Assembly (NCBI GenBank): GCA_019510535.1
Contig: JAEKKE010000389.1
Location: 1-8,828 of the forward strand
Length of the DNA: 8,828 bases
Source of the DNA: Acidobacteriota bacterium
GTDB taxonomy: Bacteria > Acidobacteriota > Terriglobia > Terriglobales > Acidobacteriaceae
Direction of reading: 5' to 3'
Shown here: positions 7,584 through 8,828 of the stretch, piece by piece
Layout of the letters: every line of letters starts with the position of its first letter
Numbering within the stretch: the first letter of the stretch is position 1
Made by a program: the position numbers and the translations under genes
Notes under the pieces: model-generated
What the model was told of the DNA's origin: nothing
Databases searched by the model: none
The model's input: the letters and a program-made list of their open reading frames with translations, nothing else

Positions 7584-8828
7584 GGAGCATTTTCCTTGTA
7601 GGTATAGCGTGGGGCTTCCACATCTATGGGCGTTTTCCGCAATGAAAACGCCGCTGCACTCTTTTTTCGGGCTGCCCAGCAACAGGGAAAATGCTCTAAA
7701 ACGGTTCGGCTTCGTTTTTCTTCTTCTTGCATGCGTTTGCATGATGTGCCCGTTGAGCTGGGCGCAATCCACACAAGGCACCATTCTCGGCACGGTGAAA
7801 GATGGCAGTGGCGCTTCCATTGCGAACGCAACCGTTAAGCTCACCGGCGTCGATACCGGCGTGGTGAAGACCGCACAGGCGGACTCCTCCGGCACCTATC
7901 AGTTCCTTAATCTAAACGCTGGTAACTATCAGGTCGAGATCACAGCCGACGGCTTCAATACGCAAGTTCAGCGCAATCTCAGCCTCTCAGCGCGGCAGGA
8001 GCTTCGCGCCGACGCCGTACTGTCCGTTGGAACCATTGCACAGGAGGCGTCCGTGGATGCAGCCGCTGCCGGCGTGATTGAAACAGATAATCCTTCCATC
8101 GATGCCACGCTCTCTGCGACGGCTGCACCAGCCCGCTGACTGTGATCCAAACGCTGCCGGGTGTACAGACAGACTCCAGCGGAAACTTCTCTGTGCAGGG
8201 CGGCTTGCCCTTCCAGACCGATGTGACGGTTGACGGCATCACCACGCGCAGCGCTACCGGCGGCAATACGCCCATCCAGAACGCCTTTCCCTCCGGCGAC
8301 TCCATCTCTGAGATGCGCGTTGATGGCGTGCTGAACGGCGCTGAATTCGGACAGCCCGGTGAAGTCACCACCACGACCAAGAGCGGCACCAATCAGTTGC
8401 ACGGCGCTCTCTTCTGGTATCACCAGGACTCCGGTTTGGACGCTAAACCCTGGGGATCAACCCAGAAGCCTAAGCTCGTGACCAACGATTACGGCGCAAC
8501 CATTGGCGGTCCGGTTGTTCTGCCGCATCTCTACAACGGTCGCGATCGGACCTTCTTCTTCGGAACGTATGAGGGCTATCGCAGTCCGCGCACCAGCCCC
8601 TACACCGCCGTCGTTCCCACGGCCGCGATGAAGCGCGGTGACTTCAGCAAAGTCAAGGGACTCACGGCACTGAAGAATCCTTATGGCGGCATCTACCCGC
8701 TGAATGCAGTTCCCATCAATGCCGTGGCGCAGAAGTTCCTCTCCTTCTTCCCCGATCCCAACATCGGTGACACCAGCACCTATGTTCCTGGAGCCGTCAA
8801 CTACAGCACCAACAAGGGCACGTCGCTC
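7576..8828 (+). pseudogene. Second Oar-like TonB-dependent receptor, interrupted and frameshifted, runs off right edge
   Basis: The proposed start is ATG 7576, 4 nt after GGAG (7568-7571); ATG 7582 is the alternative in phase. Reading passes through the 114-bp repeat, then a signal-peptide core (RFGFVFLLLACVC, ending SWAQ before S). A carboxypeptidase-regulatory-like domain follows (GTILGTVKDGSGASIANATV, GTYQFLNLNAGNYQVEI; about 7770-8030). This frame stops at TGA 8137-8139. Receptor homology continues in the -1 frame, open from 8091 and recognisable from about 8118 (TSPLTVIQTLPGVQTDSSG, FSVQGGLPFQTDVTVDGITT, GEVTTTTKSGTNQLHGALF, NGRDRTFFFGTYEGY) to the window end. Typical relatives have a longer stretch between the DATLS-like and TSPLT-like segments, so an indel other than a multiple of three is likely. 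A sequencing error remains possible. The gene is distinct from the receptor at 1655-5164. Confidence 0.75.
7584..7697. repeat. 114-bp inverted-terminal repeat element, copy 2, inside a signal-peptide coding region
   Basis: Ends GGAGCATTTTCCTTGT (7584-7599) and ACAGGGAAAATGCTCT (7682-7697) are inverted repeats matching at 14 of 16 positions. The central hairpin GGCGTTTTC (7629-7637) / GAAAACGCC (7644-7652) is identical to copy 1, with a CGCAAT loop that contains the first two bases of an in-frame ATG (7642). The element lies between codon 2 of the receptor gene and its hydrophobic signal core. Its length is a multiple of three and it is free of stops in that phase. Confidence 0.85.

Noticed and set aside
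7258..7697. The pair of repeats as ends of a composite transposon carrying 7372-7583
   Set aside because: The interior encodes no transposase or cargo gene, and no target-site duplication flanks the pair.
7258..7697. CRISPR array
   Set aside because: Only two copies, 114 bp each, imperfect, with one 212-bp spacer; nothing like short regular repeats and spacers.
7185..7895. Minus-strand open frames across both repeat copies sharing the peptide SGVFIAENAHR
   Set aside because: The shared peptide comes from the repeat itself. About 11 of 37 aligned residues differ for some 18 base changes, so most changes alter the amino acid, which argues against a selected protein.
8091..8139. Programmed -1 ribosomal frameshift as explanation for the split receptor
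   Set aside because: No XXXYYYZ slippery heptamer is visible in the overlap, and the segment expected before TSPLT seems to be missing, which fits a deletion better.

Overview
The window looks like chromosomal DNA of an acidobacterium, most likely of the Terriglobus/Granulicella/Edaphobacter kind. The grounds are two very large Oar-type TonB-dependent receptors with an N-terminal carboxypeptidase-regulatory-like domain and no SusD partner, an acidobacterial-style winged-helix protein with one membrane helix, a GH106 rhamnosidase, and short intergenic hairpin repeats. This placement rests on recalled family resemblance, not on a search.

Layout. 1-1525 (minus): first 508 codons of a secreted glycoside hydrolase of the GH106 (alpha-L-rhamnosidase) type, cut by the left edge. 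1607-1638: a perfect 13-bp hairpin that separates it from the upstream receptor gene. 1655-5164 (minus): complete 1169-residue Oar-like outer-membrane receptor. 5165-5371: divergent intergenic region with two interlocked inverted repeats. 5372-6700 (plus): predicted winged-helix, single-pass membrane protein with an unrecognised C-terminal sensor-like domain. 6785-7159 (plus): small VOC-fold protein with its own promoter and terminator. 7160-7583: non-coding, rich in repeats. 7576-8828 (plus): a second Oar-like receptor, broken in at least one place and cut by the right edge.

How the parts may work together. Receptor, GH106 enzyme and divergent membrane regulator resemble a polysaccharide-utilisation locus built without SusC/SusD. 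The regulator would sense a rhamnose-containing ligand in the periplasm, the receptor would import or bind it, and the hydrolase would cut it. This is inference from gene order and families.

The most unusual part is the right end. Two copies of a 114-bp element with 16-bp imperfect terminal inverted repeats lie 326 bp apart. The second copy sits inside the signal-peptide coding region of the second receptor. Taking out exactly 114 bp (38 codons) restores an ordinary signal peptide directly after a GGAG ribosome binding site, so the insertion appears to have kept the frame. The same gene carries a frameshift about 500 bp further on, so it is annotated as a pseudogene.
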